From Bacteroidales bacterium (GTDB taxonomy: Bacteria > Bacteroidota > Bacteroidia > Bacteroidales > UBA932), in assembly GCA_024693285.1 (NCBI GenBank), contig JAILLE010000031.1, positions 46,309 through 110,308 on the forward strand: a DNA stretch of 64,000 nt, written 5' to 3'. Below are positions 1-9,252 of this stretch, one piece after another. The notes beneath the pieces are model-generated. The model had not been told where the DNA came from. It saw only the letters and a list, made by a program, of their open reading frames with translations, and made no database searches. Within the stretch, counting starts at the first letter, position 1. The number at the start of each line of letters is the position of its first letter. A program made the translations under genes and the position numbers.

Positions 1-2
1 CG

Positions 3-398
3 GGTGTTTACGGATGGCTGCCGGGAGACGGTGTTGACATTGAGACTTTCCGGCGCACATTCCATCATGTTTTGGAGACATGGCAGATGGACAGGATCTG
101 GGGCTGGGATTATCCTATGCTCGCTATGGCCGCCGCCAGGCTTGGCGAACCCGAAACAGCTGTGGATTTGTTGTGTACTACCGCCCACAAGTTCAATTTC
201 GACGATCACGGTTTGGCCGATATGTACCCTTTCCCGTATTTTCCGGCCAACGGTGGTCTATTGACCGCCGTGGCCATGATGTGCGCTGGTTGGGATGGTT
301 TGCCTAAAGGTGTGGCCGGGTCGGTGGTGGAGAGTCCAGGCTTCCCGAAGGACGGCAGTTGGGTAGTCCGGTATGAAGGGTTCAACAAGATGATGTGA
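3..398 (+). CDS. C-terminal fragment of a glycoside hydrolase-like protein
   Basis: The frame is open from the left edge, so only the last 131 codons are present. The peptide has the aromatic, acidic texture of an (alpha/alpha)6 (six-hairpin) glycosidase C-terminus: WGWDYPMLAMAAARLGEP, then a FPANGG stretch and a final GFPKDGSWVVRYEGFNKM. I recall similar ends in large Bacteroidetes hypothetical glycosidases, but substrate cannot be read. The ATG at 72 is only an internal Met. The gene ends 22 bp before exonuclease III. Confidence 0.6.
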   Translation, partial: GVYGWLPGDGVDIETFRRTFHHVLETWQMDRIWGWDYPMLAMAAARLGEPETAVDLLCTTAHKFNFDDHGLADMYPFPYFPANGGLLTAVAMMCAGWDGLPKGVAGSVVESPGFPKDGSWVVRYEGFNKMM

Positions 399-420
399 AT
401 AATATAAACGATTGATAAAC

Positions 421-1176
421 ATGAGATTCATCAGCTGGAATGTGAACGGCCTTCGGGCCTGCGCCGGCAAAGGCGATTTTGACAAGGCTTTCACCGCTCT
501 GGACGCGGACTTCTTCTGTCTACAGGAGACTAAGATGCAGCCCGGGCAGCTTGATCTGGAATACCTCGGTTACACTTCTTACTGGAATTCCGCCGAGAAG
601 AAAGGATATTCAGGAACAGCGATTTACACCAAGCATCAACCTCTTTCGGTGACCTATGGGATAGGTGTTCCGGAGCATGACTCGGAGGGTCGTGTCATAA
701 CGCTGGAGATGCCTGATTTCTACCTGGTTTGCGTCTACACACCGAACTCCCAGGACGGCCTTCGCAGGCTTGATTACAGGATGGTTTGGGACGACGCTTT
801 CCGGGAATATGTCCTTGGACTTAAGGCCAGGAAAGGGGTCGTGATTTGCGGGGATATGAATGTCGCCCATCAGGAAATCGATATCAAAAACCCTAAGGCC
901 AACCGCCGCAACGCCGGATTCACGGATGAGGAAAGGGACAAGTTTTCTGTTCTTCTGGACTCCGGATTCGTGGACACCTGGCGCTCTACCCATCCCGATG
1001 AAGTGAAGTATTCCTGGTGGTCCTATCGTTTCAGGGCCAGGGAGAACAACGCCGGGTGGCGCATAGACTATTTCCTTGTGTCAGAAGACTTAAGAGATAA
1101 AATAGAATCAGCGGACATACATAACGAGATTTTCGGATCCGATCATTGTCCGGTCGAGTTGGTGCTGGCTCTTTGA
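421..1176 (+). CDS. xth: Exodeoxyribonuclease III
   Basis: 251-residue cytosolic DNA repair enzyme of the EEP (exonuclease-endonuclease-phosphatase) fold, giving 3'-5' exonuclease and AP endonuclease activity in base excision repair. The family motifs are all present: ISWNVNGLRA at 4-13, LQETK with the metal-binding Glu36, Tyr106 in VYTPNS, GDMNVAHQEID with Asp145 and Asn147, and the terminal GSDHCPVEL with Asp241/His242. Length matches the ExoA/Xth family. An upstream TTG at 412 is possible, but the ATG at 421 starts exactly at the conserved N-terminus and is preferred. There is no signal peptide, unlike the EEP proteins at 5276 and 42922. Confidence 0.95.
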   Translation: MRFISWNVNGLRACAGKGDFDKAFTALDADFFCLQETKMQPGQLDLEYLGYTSYWNSAEKKGYSGTAIYTKHQPLSVTYGIGVPEHDSEGRVITLEMPDFYLVCVYTPNSQDGLRRLDYRMVWDDAFREYVLGLKARKGVVICGDMNVAHQEIDIKNPKANRRNAGFTDEERDKFSVLLDSGFVDTWRSTHPDEVKYSWWSYRFRARENNAGWRIDYFLVSEDLRDKIESADIHNEIFGSDHCPVELVLAL

Positions 1177-1202
1177 TTTTTGAACATTTCATTGTATATT
1201 AG
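1172..1202 (+). promoter_or_regulatory. Candidate Bacteroides-type promoter of the nuclease locus
   Basis: TTTG at 1172-1175, a 19-nt spacer and TATATTAG at 1195-1202 match the TTTG-N19-TAnnTTTG consensus with one mismatch in the -7 box. The -7 box lies 33 nt before the ATG at 1236, and no similar element precedes the next four genes, so one promoter may serve the whole block. Confidence 0.45.
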
Positions 1203-1235
1203 CAAACTGCGAGAATAACATATAATAGCGCTATA

Positions 1236-3986
1236 ATGAAAATCCAGAAATTGTTTTTGAGCATCCTCGCCGCGGCGTCATTATTCGCTGGCTGCAAGGA
1301 ACCGGAGCCGGAACCATCAATTCCGACCCTTACTGTTGGTCAGACCGAACTCTCTTTTGAGCAGAACGGCGGAACCGGCAATATCACAGTGACTTCCAAC
1401 CGTCCCTGGACAATCTCCACCGATGCGGACTGGTTGGCTTTCAACCCTTCAAGCGGTAATGCCGCCGACGCTCCAGCGACGGTCACGGTGACCGCTCTCG
1501 CCAATTCCTCCACCGACAGGACAGCCTCCTTCAAGGTCAAGACCGACTTTGATTTCAGGACTGTTGAGGTCTCCCAGAAAGGAGCCAAGGGCGAGGATCC
1601 TAACGTGACGCCTTCCGGAAGCGGAACCGCCAGCGATCCGTACAATGTGGCCGCGGCACTTGAGAAGGCCAAGAGCCTCCAGGCGTTCAACACCAATGAC
1701 GATCTGAATTCCTCCAACTCGGCTAATGTGTATACGGCCGGAAAGGTGGTCAGTGTCGACATTGACCCGAGCTACGGGAACGCCACTTATTACATTTCGG
1801 CTGACGGAACCAGCACTGTCCAGCTTGAGGTCTACAGGGGCAAATATCTTGAAGGTGTCGCGTTCACCGACAAGGATCAGCTCAAGGTTGGAGACGATGT
1901 GGTGGTCTACGGAACACTCGTCAATTTCAAGGGTGACACCCCTGAATATACCACCGGAAGCAAGCTTATCTCTGTCAACGGTGAGACAAAGGCTCCTGAG
2001 ATCGACTACACCAAGTACGAACTCATAACTGTCAGCGCGTTCATCGAGAAGGCCAACAGCAGCCAGTTCTACAGGCTGAAAGGAAAGGTCAGCAAGTTCA
2101 ACAAGAACTTCTGCAGCTTCGACCTTACTGACGACAGCGGTACCATCTACGTATACAATGTCGCGAACAAGGACGATTGGAGCGAAAAGATTTCCAACGG
2201 AGGAACGGTCGAGCTTGCCGGTCTTTATACCCTCTACACGAACAAGACTACCGGCGCCACCCAGCATGAGGTGGTTAGCGCCCAGATCCTTACCTTCGAG
2301 GCCGGTTCTGGTAGTGAAGAGATGGGCGAGCCTAAGGGAACAGGAACTCTCGCGGATCCTTACAATCCCGCCGGAGCCGCCGCGGCTGTCAAGGATCTGA
2401 CTTGGACTTCCAATGACGACTACCAGTCGACAGACGATGTCTATGTCAAGGGTAAGATATCCCGCATAGCCGACAAGGGTACTTTCACGGAAGGAGGCAC
2501 CTACGGTAACGCCTCGTTCTTCATTTCAGAGGACGGAGAGCCGAGCGGTGAGTTCCAGGTTTACAGGGTGCTTTATCTCGGCAACAAGAAGTTCGAGAGC
2601 GGCCAGACTGATATCAAGGTTGGTGATGAGGTCATCATCTATGGTAAACTGATGAATTACCATGGCAACACACCTGAGACCGTGTCCGGCAAGGCGTACC
2701 TGTATTCCCTCAACGGCGTGACTGGCGGTGACGATCCGGGTCCCGAACCTGGTAGTCCCGGATCGCTTGAGGATCCTTATACCCCTGCTGGTGCGGTTGC
2801 CGCTGTGAAGGATCTTACTTGGACATCCAACGAGGATTACGAGTCGACAGGCAATGTTTATGTCAAGGGTAAGATATCACGTATTGCCGACAAGGGTACC
2901 TACACCGATGGTGGTACTTTCGGCAACGCCTCGTTCTTCATATCCGAGGACGGTGAGCCGAGCGGTGAGTTCCAGGTCTACAGGGCGCTTTATCTTGGCA
3001 ACAAGAAGTTTGAGGAAGGTCAGACCGATATCAAGGTGGGTGATGAGGTCGTCATCTACGGTAAGTTGATGAACTACAGGAATAACACACCAGAGACCGT
3101 GTCCGGCAAGGCTTACCTGTATTCCCTCAATGGCGTGACCGGCGGTGACGATCCCGGTCCCGGGGGTGAATCCGAAGATCTAAAGACCGCGACGATCGCT
3201 GAGTTCCTGGCAGCTGCCGACTCCAAGACCCAGCCTTATAAACTCACCGGAAAGGTCAGCAATATCGTCAACAATACTTACGGCAACTTCGACCTGACTG
3301 ACGCTACCGGAACCGTTTATGTCTACGGTCTTGTTGCCAAGGATCTTGGCGGTTACGGTCCCAATAAGGCTAATGACAAGTCCTTTGCCTCTATTGGAAT
3401 AAAGGAAGACGACGAAATCACGATCATCGGATATCGCGAGACATTCACCAACGATTCCGGTTCCAAAGACGAGGTTGTCGGTGCTTACTATGTAAGCGGA
3501 GCTAGCGGTAGCGGAGAGAACCCTGGCGGTGATACTCCAGGCGGAGACACACCTGGTGACGGTAGCTCCATCTCATGGAAGGGCCAAAGTGATTGGACAG
3601 GAGTCGCTGATCAGGCTGAGACCATTACATTAAAATCGGGGAATATCACCATCACCGCGAAAAAGGAAAAAGCCTCGAATAAACCTACTGTCAACGCTTC
3701 CGCCAACGATTGTCGTGTCTATGCGAAGGGATCTGTGACCATCACAACGACGGGAGATGCGATGACCAGTATCGTATTCAATATCTCTAGCCAGGGTCAG
3801 AAGCGCTTGGCGGAGATCACGGCTAACACAGGAACAGTGGCGAAGCAAGCAAAGGGTGACAAGACGGTCACCTGGACGGGTTCAGCCAAGACGGTTACCT
3901 TCACTGTGGGTGAAAAAGCTGTTTACGGTTCAGAAGGAGAAACGAAAGCCGGGCAATTTGATTTCTCAAGTATTGTAATCAAGTAA
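1236..3986 (+). CDS. BACON and OB-fold-repeat lipoprotein of the nuclease locus
   Basis: 916-residue surface lipoprotein. A signal peptide ends in a lipobox at about residue 20 (SLFAGC). Next come a BACON-like beta-sandwich (about 30-115) and then a series of OB-fold/DUF5689-like modules. One kind begins with a G-T-x-x-DPY motif and has a FFISEDG core (about 125-250, 367-497, 505-637); the other has the KGKVSKFN or TGKVSNIV type core (about 265-350 and 660-760). A distinct beta-rich C-terminal domain runs from about 775 to 916. OB folds commonly bind nucleic acid, and the next two genes are secreted nucleases, so an extracellular DNA/RNA-binding role is inferred, not shown. Gly/Pro/Asp linkers separate modules. 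The stop is 1 nt from the next start. Confidence 0.75.
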   Translation: MKIQKLFLSILAAASLFAGCKEPEPEPSIPTLTVGQTELSFEQNGGTGNITVTSNRPWTISTDADWLAFNPSSGNAADAPATVTVTALANSSTDRTASFKVKTDFDFRTVEVSQKGAKGEDPNVTPSGSGTASDPYNVAAALEKAKSLQAFNTNDDLNSSNSANVYTAGKVVSVDIDPSYGNATYYISADGTSTVQLEVYRGKYLEGVAFTDKDQLKVGDDVVVYGTLVNFKGDTPEYTTGSKLISVNGETKAPEIDYTKYELITVSAFIEKANSSQFYRLKGKVSKFNKNFCSFDLTDDSGTIYVYNVANKDDWSEKISNGGTVELAGLYTLYTNKTTGATQHEVVSAQILTFEAGSGSEEMGEPKGTGTLADPYNPAGAAAAVKDLTWTSNDDYQSTDDVYVKGKISRIADKGTFTEGGTYGNASFFISEDGEPSGEFQVYRVLYLGNKKFESGQTDIKVGDEVIIYGKLMNYHGNTPETVSGKAYLYSLNGVTGGDDPGPEPGSPGSLEDPYTPAGAVAAVKDLTWTSNEDYESTGNVYVKGKISRIADKGTYTDGGTFGNASFFISEDGEPSGEFQVYRALYLGNKKFEEGQTDIKVGDEVVIYGKLMNYRNNTPETVSGKAYLYSLNGVTGGDDPGPGGESEDLKTATIAEFLAAADSKTQPYKLTGKVSNIVNNTYGNFDLTDATGTVYVYGLVAKDLGGYGPNKANDKSFASIGIKEDDEITIIGYRETFTNDSGSKDEVVGAYYVSGASGSGENPGGDTPGGDTPGDGSSISWKGQSDWTGVADQAETITLKSGNITITAKKEKASNKPTVNASANDCRVYAKGSVTITTTGDAMTSIVFNISSQGQKRLAEITANTGTVAKQAKGDKTVTWTGSAKTVTFTVGEKAVYGSEGETKAGQFDFSSIVIK
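2336..3169 (+). repeat. Tandem 417-bp in-gene duplication
   Basis: Two direct copies of 417 bp (139 codons), about 2336-2752 and 2753-3169, encode almost the same OB-like module, including identical VYVKGKISRIADKGT and FFISEDGEPSGEFQVYR stretches. Earlier modules of the same protein are far more diverged, so this is a recent duplication. The copy number could vary by slippage or recombination. Confidence 0.85.
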
Positions 3987-3987
3987 C

Positions 3988-5247
3988 TTGAAAGGTCGTA
4001 AAACATATTTCGGGTCATCAGTGGCGGCGTTTCTGGCGCTGTCACTGATGACCGTTTCGTGTGGGGGAGGTTCTGACATCAAGGAAGAACCTCTTGTCCC
4101 GCCGGTGGTCAGCATCAAAACCCAGAGCGTTTCCGGCGAGGCTGGCAGCCAGTTCATGACGGTCACCGCCACTGGCAGCTGGACGATCACGACTTCAGCA
4201 CCATGGATTACCGTCAGCCCTTCCAGTGGTACCGGTAACTCCAGCAATGTGGTGCTGAGCTATTCGGAGAACACCGACGCCATCCGAAACGCGACCGTGA
4301 CAATCACCGGTCCGGGCGGCTCGGCCAGCGCCGGTATCACACAGAGCAAACTGGTTGTCCCAGTGCCTCCTACGCCTCCGGATCCGGGTCTCGGGCCTGA
4401 TCCGGGCGGAGATGACGATCCGCCCCACCAGCCGGGAGAAGAGAACGGTTACGGTTACAAGACCGCACCTCAAGGTTGGCTGGAACTAGCTGAGACTAAG
4501 GAAGATGACGGTCTGGAGTTCTTCACTCATTACATGACTCTCGGCACCGCCACGGTCAGGAACTATTCGTTCTACTGGGACTATGACAACCTTGTCGCCC
4601 CTTGGGTGGCTTATCCTCTCTGCGCAGGCAATATCGGCAATGGCGGCCGTTCGGACCAATGGGGTCTCGATCCTCTCCTTCCGGACAAAAAGCAGCCGGT
4701 CCTGTTCAAGGCATATTCCAACTTCGGCTCCAGAGGTCACCAGATACCATCCGCGGACAGGCTCAATCGGGACGCTAACATCCAGACCTTCTATTTCACG
4801 AATATGACTCCGCAGGATTATGACTTCAACGGAGGCATTTGGGCTGTGCTTGAAGGCAAGGTTCGTGAATGGGCTAAAAAAACCGGTGCGACCACCGGCA
4901 CGGACACCCTGTACGTGGTCACCGGTTGTTACATAGGGAATTCCACAAGGAAAGCGTTTGATAACAATGGCAAGGCCGTAGCGGTCCCCGAGGGATATTT
5001 CAAGGCTTTGCTGCGTTACAAGGACAACACTTCGGTCGGCCATGGCGGATTCATGGCTTGCGCGTTCTATCTGACGAACAAGAATGAGCACGGATCGAAA
5101 ATCACAAAGGAAATGAGCATGTCAATCTCCGACCTTGAGAAGAAGTTGGGTTACAAACTGTTCGTTAACCTTGACGCCAAGGTCGGCGCCGAGACCGCCA
5201 AAACAATTAAAGAAGAGAATCCCGCCAACGTAAGCTGGTGGTGGTAA
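3988..5247 (+). CDS. Secreted DNA/RNA non-specific endonuclease with BACON domain
   Basis: 419-residue lipoprotein nuclease of the beta-beta-alpha-metal NucA/NUC1 family, which cuts DNA and RNA without sequence specificity. The order is: signal peptide with Cys25, BACON domain (about 40-120), Pro/Asp/Gly linker (126-150), nuclease domain (about 178-400). The catalytic region shows SRGHQIPSADR with the general-base His251; the usual Asp before RGH is Ser here. The NMTPQ motif at 272-276 and the following NGGIW supply the metal-binding Asn and its surroundings. The TTG start at 3988 is chosen because it gives a full signal peptide; a GTG at 4021 would leave no basic n-region. The protein ends in three Trp residues. 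It is probably lipid-anchored on the cell surface. Confidence 0.88.
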   Translation: MKGRKTYFGSSVAAFLALSLMTVSCGGGSDIKEEPLVPPVVSIKTQSVSGEAGSQFMTVTATGSWTITTSAPWITVSPSSGTGNSSNVVLSYSENTDAIRNATVTITGPGGSASAGITQSKLVVPVPPTPPDPGLGPDPGGDDDPPHQPGEENGYGYKTAPQGWLELAETKEDDGLEFFTHYMTLGTATVRNYSFYWDYDNLVAPWVAYPLCAGNIGNGGRSDQWGLDPLLPDKKQPVLFKAYSNFGSRGHQIPSADRLNRDANIQTFYFTNMTPQDYDFNGGIWAVLEGKVREWAKKTGATTGTDTLYVVTGCYIGNSTRKAFDNNGKAVAVPEGYFKALLRYKDNTSVGHGGFMACAFYLTNKNEHGSKITKEMSMSISDLEKKLGYKLFVNLDAKVGAETAKTIKEENPANVSWWW

Positions 5248-5275
5248 TAATCAGCGATAACATTAAGACAACCAA

Positions 5276-6349
5276 ATGAGAAGAATTTACTGCATAGCGC
5301 TCTGCGTCCTCCTGATGGCTCCTTTCGCCGGTGCCCAGAAGGTCCAGAAGAGCCACGTGATCGGTTTCTACAATCTCGAGAACCTGTTCGACACCTATCA
5401 CGACGAGGGTAAGAATGACTATGAGTACTTGCCCGAAGGCGCGAACCAGTGGACTGATGTCAAATATCGCAAGAAACTCCACAACATGGCGGAGGTCATC
5501 CGTGCGATGAAAGACGAGAACAAGGTCTGGCACACCATCTTGGGAGTCAGCGAGATCGAGAACCGTAATGTTCTCGAGGATCTTGTGATCCAGCCCGAGA
5601 TCGCCGAGGCCAACTACCAGATCGTCCATTATGACGGTCCTGACCGTCGTGGTGTGGACTGCGCCCTGTTTTACAGGCCCGACCAGTTCACCCTTCTTGA
5701 GAGCCGCTCCATACCGTTCACCTTCGACTCCCCGAGCATCCAGTTCAGCATGACTCCCGAGGAGCAGGAGAATTTCCGCACGAGGGACATCCTTGAGGTC
5801 CGGGGTACTATTGGAGACGAGATGTTCGCCTTCTATGTGACCCACCTTCCTTCCAGGATCGGAGGCAAGAGCGGTGACCTGCGTAGCCGCGGCGCTGAAA
5901 TTATCCATGAGAACGCCATGGCCCTAATGGAGAAGTATCCCGGAATCAAGATCGTGGTGATGGGTGACATGAACGACAACCCCGTTGACGAGAGCATGGT
6001 CACATATCTCCACGGCAAGGAAACTATCGATGAAGTCGGCCAGCAGGATTTCTTCAATCCATTCTTGTCGATGATCAAGGCGGGTTACGGCTCCTTGGCA
6101 TATCAGGGTGTCTGGTGCATATTCGACATCATTATGGTGAATTCGAATCTGGTCCACGCTCCCAAGGGGACATTCCAGATCCAGCCTATCGTCAAGAAGA
6201 AATTCTACGGCAGGGTCTTCCAGCAGCCTTTCATGACCCAGCAGGAAGGCCAATACAAAGGAACTCCCAAGAGGACTTCTTCCAATGGAGCCTTCATCAA
6301 CGGCTACAGCGACCATTATCCAACCTACATAGTAATCTCCACAAAGTAA
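5276..6349 (+). CDS. Secreted EEP-family nuclease/phosphatase
   Basis: 357-residue exported protein: the signal peptide ends near residue 20 (FAGAQ), followed by a complete EEP (DNase I-like) fold. Motifs seen are FYNLENLFD at 31-39, SEIEN with Glu93, THLPSR with His190, MGDMNDNP with Asp231 and Asn233, and SDHYPTY with Asp346/His347. Many Bacteroidetes homologues are annotated only as endonuclease/exonuclease/phosphatase. Its position between a NucA-type nuclease and a TonB receptor suggests that it trims oligonucleotides or removes phosphate outside the cell or in the periplasm; this is inferred. One nucleotide separates its stop from the receptor start. Confidence 0.85.
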   Translation: MRRIYCIALCVLLMAPFAGAQKVQKSHVIGFYNLENLFDTYHDEGKNDYEYLPEGANQWTDVKYRKKLHNMAEVIRAMKDENKVWHTILGVSEIENRNVLEDLVIQPEIAEANYQIVHYDGPDRRGVDCALFYRPDQFTLLESRSIPFTFDSPSIQFSMTPEEQENFRTRDILEVRGTIGDEMFAFYVTHLPSRIGGKSGDLRSRGAEIIHENAMALMEKYPGIKIVVMGDMNDNPVDESMVTYLHGKETIDEVGQQDFFNPFLSMIKAGYGSLAYQGVWCIFDIIMVNSNLVHAPKGTFQIQPIVKKKFYGRVFQQPFMTQQEGQYKGTPKRTSSNGAFINGYSDHYPTYIVISTK

Positions 6350-6350
6350 A

Positions 6351-9236
6351 ATGAATATCCTGAAGAAAACAGCCGCGCTTGTCGCGGCCTGTCTGGCCGG
6401 GATCGCCCTTTTCGCCCAGTCTCCGACCGGCGGCGTGAAAGGAAAGATCGTAAACAGGGCTGACAGGACTCCGGTCACCGGAGCTGTCCTGACGCTGAAA
6501 TCAGGTGCCACCGAGATAGGGACGATCAAGTCTAATGACCAAGGTGACTTCCTGATGAGCGAGTTGGCGGACGGCATGTATGACCTCTTCATCGAGGCCC
6601 CAGGCTTCCTGCCCACGACAGTCAATGTGACCGTGAATGATGGTTACGTCAAGAATATGTTTAACCTCAGCCTCTCCCCGGTCGTGGTGGCTGGTGAGGT
6701 GGACGACTCTTCTTTCGGAGAGTTCGACCTTGACGGAAACGGCTATGAGGACACCCCTACGATCCTCTATGACCAGAATGACGTGTTCAACAACGCCGCG
6801 AGTTTCAACTTCAGCGCCGTGCGTTTTAAGGTCAGGGGTTACGCGAGTGAGTCGCAGGATGTGTACATCGCCGGAGTCAAGATGAATGATGCCTTGACTG
6901 GTTTTTCTCCATATTCATTGTGGAGCGGCCTAAATGAGGCGACCAGGGCCAAGTCCTCCGTCATCGGATCCGAGATATCCACCTATGGTATAGGAGGTTA
7001 CAACGGCCTGACAAACATCTACGCCACTCCCGGGCAGGTACGTCCCGGAAAACGGTTCAGCATCCTGACCAACAGCGCCCTTTACCGAATGAGGGTGATG
7101 GGCACCTGGGCTGTCCCGGAGAATGACAAAGGATGGTCCTACGCCGTCAGCGCTTCCGCCCGTCTTGGTGGAAACGATTGGGTACAAGGTGTTTACTACC
7201 GCTCTTTCGCTTACTATCTGGGAGTTGAGAAGAATTGGAACGATCTTCACAGGTTGGCTCTCGTGACCTTCGGAGCCCCTGGACAAAGAGGTGCGCAGAA
7301 CGCTTCCACCCAAGAGGTTTACGACCTTGTCGGAGACAACATGTATAACTCCAACTGGGGTTATCAGAACGGGAAGATGCGTAACGCCCGAAACAGGATC
7401 ACCTTCGAGCCTATTACCTTCCTGAAATACGATTTCACTCCTTCAAAGGAATTTGAGGCTTCCGCGACAGTCCTGTTCAGAACCGGAAAGAACGGTTACA
7501 CCGCTCTTGATTGGTATGACGCACCGGATCCTCGTCCTGATTACTACCGTAACCTCCCCAGCTATTTCTACATGGCGAATGATGACTACAACCGCATGAA
7601 TCCGGCGAAGGCCGCATGGGCCCGCGAGGCTTGGATGAACGGAGATCCTTCGACCGCTCATGTGGATTGGGACAGGCTGTACAGCGTCAACAGGAATTCC
7701 GATGGCGGCCGCGCCAAGTACGCTCTCGAGGAGAGGCATGTGGATCAGAACGACCTCAACCTCGCCACCAGCATTCTTTGGAAGCCGAAGCAGGGTGTCG
7801 CTGTACGAGCTGGTTTCAACGCCAAGTATAACCGCACCGAGTACTACAAGTCGGTCAATGACCTTCTGGGTGGTAGCTATTTCCTTGATGTTGACCAGTT
7901 TGCCGAAAGGGACTATTCCGCGTCCGCCATCAGGGTCCAGAATGATCTCGACTACTATCTCGCCCACGGCGAGGCCCGCAAACTGAAAGTGGGTGACAAA
8001 TATGGTTACGACTACTATGCCCACCTCGTTAAAGGAGAAGCCTGGGCTACCGGAAAGTTCGCTTTCGGAGGCCTTGATTTGACGGTCGGAGGACGGATCG
8101 GATCCAACTCATTCTGGAGGGAAGGTCTTGTCCGTAAGGGTCTTTTCCCTGGCTTGGATGACAACGGAAACCCGATCCAGATAGGAGATGATATTTACAC
8201 CTCTTACGAGGATGACGGCTCCCCGATCACCTCAAAGGGCAAATCCGAGAAGAGTTCTTTCCTGACCTACGCCGGTAAGATCAATCTGGCCTATACCCTG
8301 ACCGGAGGCCACAGGTTCTTCGCCAACGCTGGTTATTCCAGTGAGGCTCCGTACTTTGACAAGGCTTTCGTGGCCCCGAGAACCAGGAATACCCTTATCA
8401 AGGGCATCGAGAATACCAAGGCCCTGTCCGGAGACATCAACTATATGTACGCCACCAATGGTTACAGCCTCCGCCTGACCGGTTTCTACACCAATATCAC
8501 TGACCAGACCGATGTGATGAGCGTCTATTACGACCTCAACAACTCCTTCGGAAACTTCGCCCTCAGCGGAATTGATGAGAGGCATATCGGAATGGAGCTC
8601 GGTTTTGAGGTTCCGACCCCGCTCAGCGGCCTTTCAGTTGTTGGAGTGTTCACCACTGGTGAATATATCTACACTTCGACCCCGATATTGACCGCCACGG
8701 TCGACAATAACGCCTCTCCGATTTATTCGAACCTGCCGGTTCCTTACTGGAAGAGCACTCCGAAAACCGACGGGACATATCAGAAGCACTACGTGCCCAG
8801 CACACCGCAGTTGGCCGCCAGCTTGGGACTCTCATATTTCTACAACTACTGGTTCATCGATGCGGATGTCGACTATTTCGCCAACTCTTATCTGGACATG
8901 AGTCCTCTGAGCAGGACAGATTACGCGACCGCCGGTCCCGACGGAGTGATCACTCCGGAAGAGGTCGAGTCGATGACTCTCCAGGAAAAGTTCAATCCCG
9001 CGTGGCTTGTGAACTTCAGCGTGGGCAAGTCCTGGTACATCCAGAGGAAATACCAACTCGGTTTCTCGCTCAACGCGAAGAACATCCTCAACAAGACCGA
9101 TGTCAAGACCGGAGGTTTCGAGCAGACCAGAATGGTTGACAACACGGTCAGCAAGAGCCGCTATTACAACTTCGATCCGAAGTATTTCTACATGTCCGGT
9201 TTCAACTACATGCTGAACCTTTATTTCAGATTCTAA
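6351..9236 (+). CDS. TonB-dependent outer membrane receptor (nuclease locus)
   Basis: 961-residue receptor: signal peptide to about residue 22, a carboxypeptidase-regulatory-like domain (about 28-110, GGVKGKIVNRADRTPVTGA), a plug (about 130-260) and a C-terminal beta-barrel ending in a Phe after aromatic, alternating strands (NYMLNLYFRF). No SusD partner follows; instead a DUF5689 lipoprotein does. This resembles non-starch Bacteroidetes uptake loci. With two secreted nucleases just upstream in the same transcript, the likely cargo is a nucleic-acid breakdown product or an associated ion. That assignment is inferred from context only. Confidence 0.88.
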   Translation: MNILKKTAALVAACLAGIALFAQSPTGGVKGKIVNRADRTPVTGAVLTLKSGATEIGTIKSNDQGDFLMSELADGMYDLFIEAPGFLPTTVNVTVNDGYVKNMFNLSLSPVVVAGEVDDSSFGEFDLDGNGYEDTPTILYDQNDVFNNAASFNFSAVRFKVRGYASESQDVYIAGVKMNDALTGFSPYSLWSGLNEATRAKSSVIGSEISTYGIGGYNGLTNIYATPGQVRPGKRFSILTNSALYRMRVMGTWAVPENDKGWSYAVSASARLGGNDWVQGVYYRSFAYYLGVEKNWNDLHRLALVTFGAPGQRGAQNASTQEVYDLVGDNMYNSNWGYQNGKMRNARNRITFEPITFLKYDFTPSKEFEASATVLFRTGKNGYTALDWYDAPDPRPDYYRNLPSYFYMANDDYNRMNPAKAAWAREAWMNGDPSTAHVDWDRLYSVNRNSDGGRAKYALEERHVDQNDLNLATSILWKPKQGVAVRAGFNAKYNRTEYYKSVNDLLGGSYFLDVDQFAERDYSASAIRVQNDLDYYLAHGEARKLKVGDKYGYDYYAHLVKGEAWATGKFAFGGLDLTVGGRIGSNSFWREGLVRKGLFPGLDDNGNPIQIGDDIYTSYEDDGSPITSKGKSEKSSFLTYAGKINLAYTLTGGHRFFANAGYSSEAPYFDKAFVAPRTRNTLIKGIENTKALSGDINYMYATNGYSLRLTGFYTNITDQTDVMSVYYDLNNSFGNFALSGIDERHIGMELGFEVPTPLSGLSVVGVFTTGEYIYTSTPILTATVDNNASPIYSNLPVPYWKSTPKTDGTYQKHYVPSTPQLAASLGLSYFYNYWFIDADVDYFANSYLDMSPLSRTDYATAGPDGVITPEEVESMTLQEKFNPAWLVNFSVGKSWYIQRKYQLGFSLNAKNILNKTDVKTGGFEQTRMVDNTVSKSRYYNFDPKYFYMSGFNYMLNLYFRF

Positions 9237-9252
9237 AGCAGGAGGCAAGATC

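Noticed and set aside
1449..2267. 272-codon minus-strand frame over the OB-fold lipoprotein gene
   Set aside because: Shadow frame with low-complexity composition; the opposite strand has signal peptide and domain repeats.
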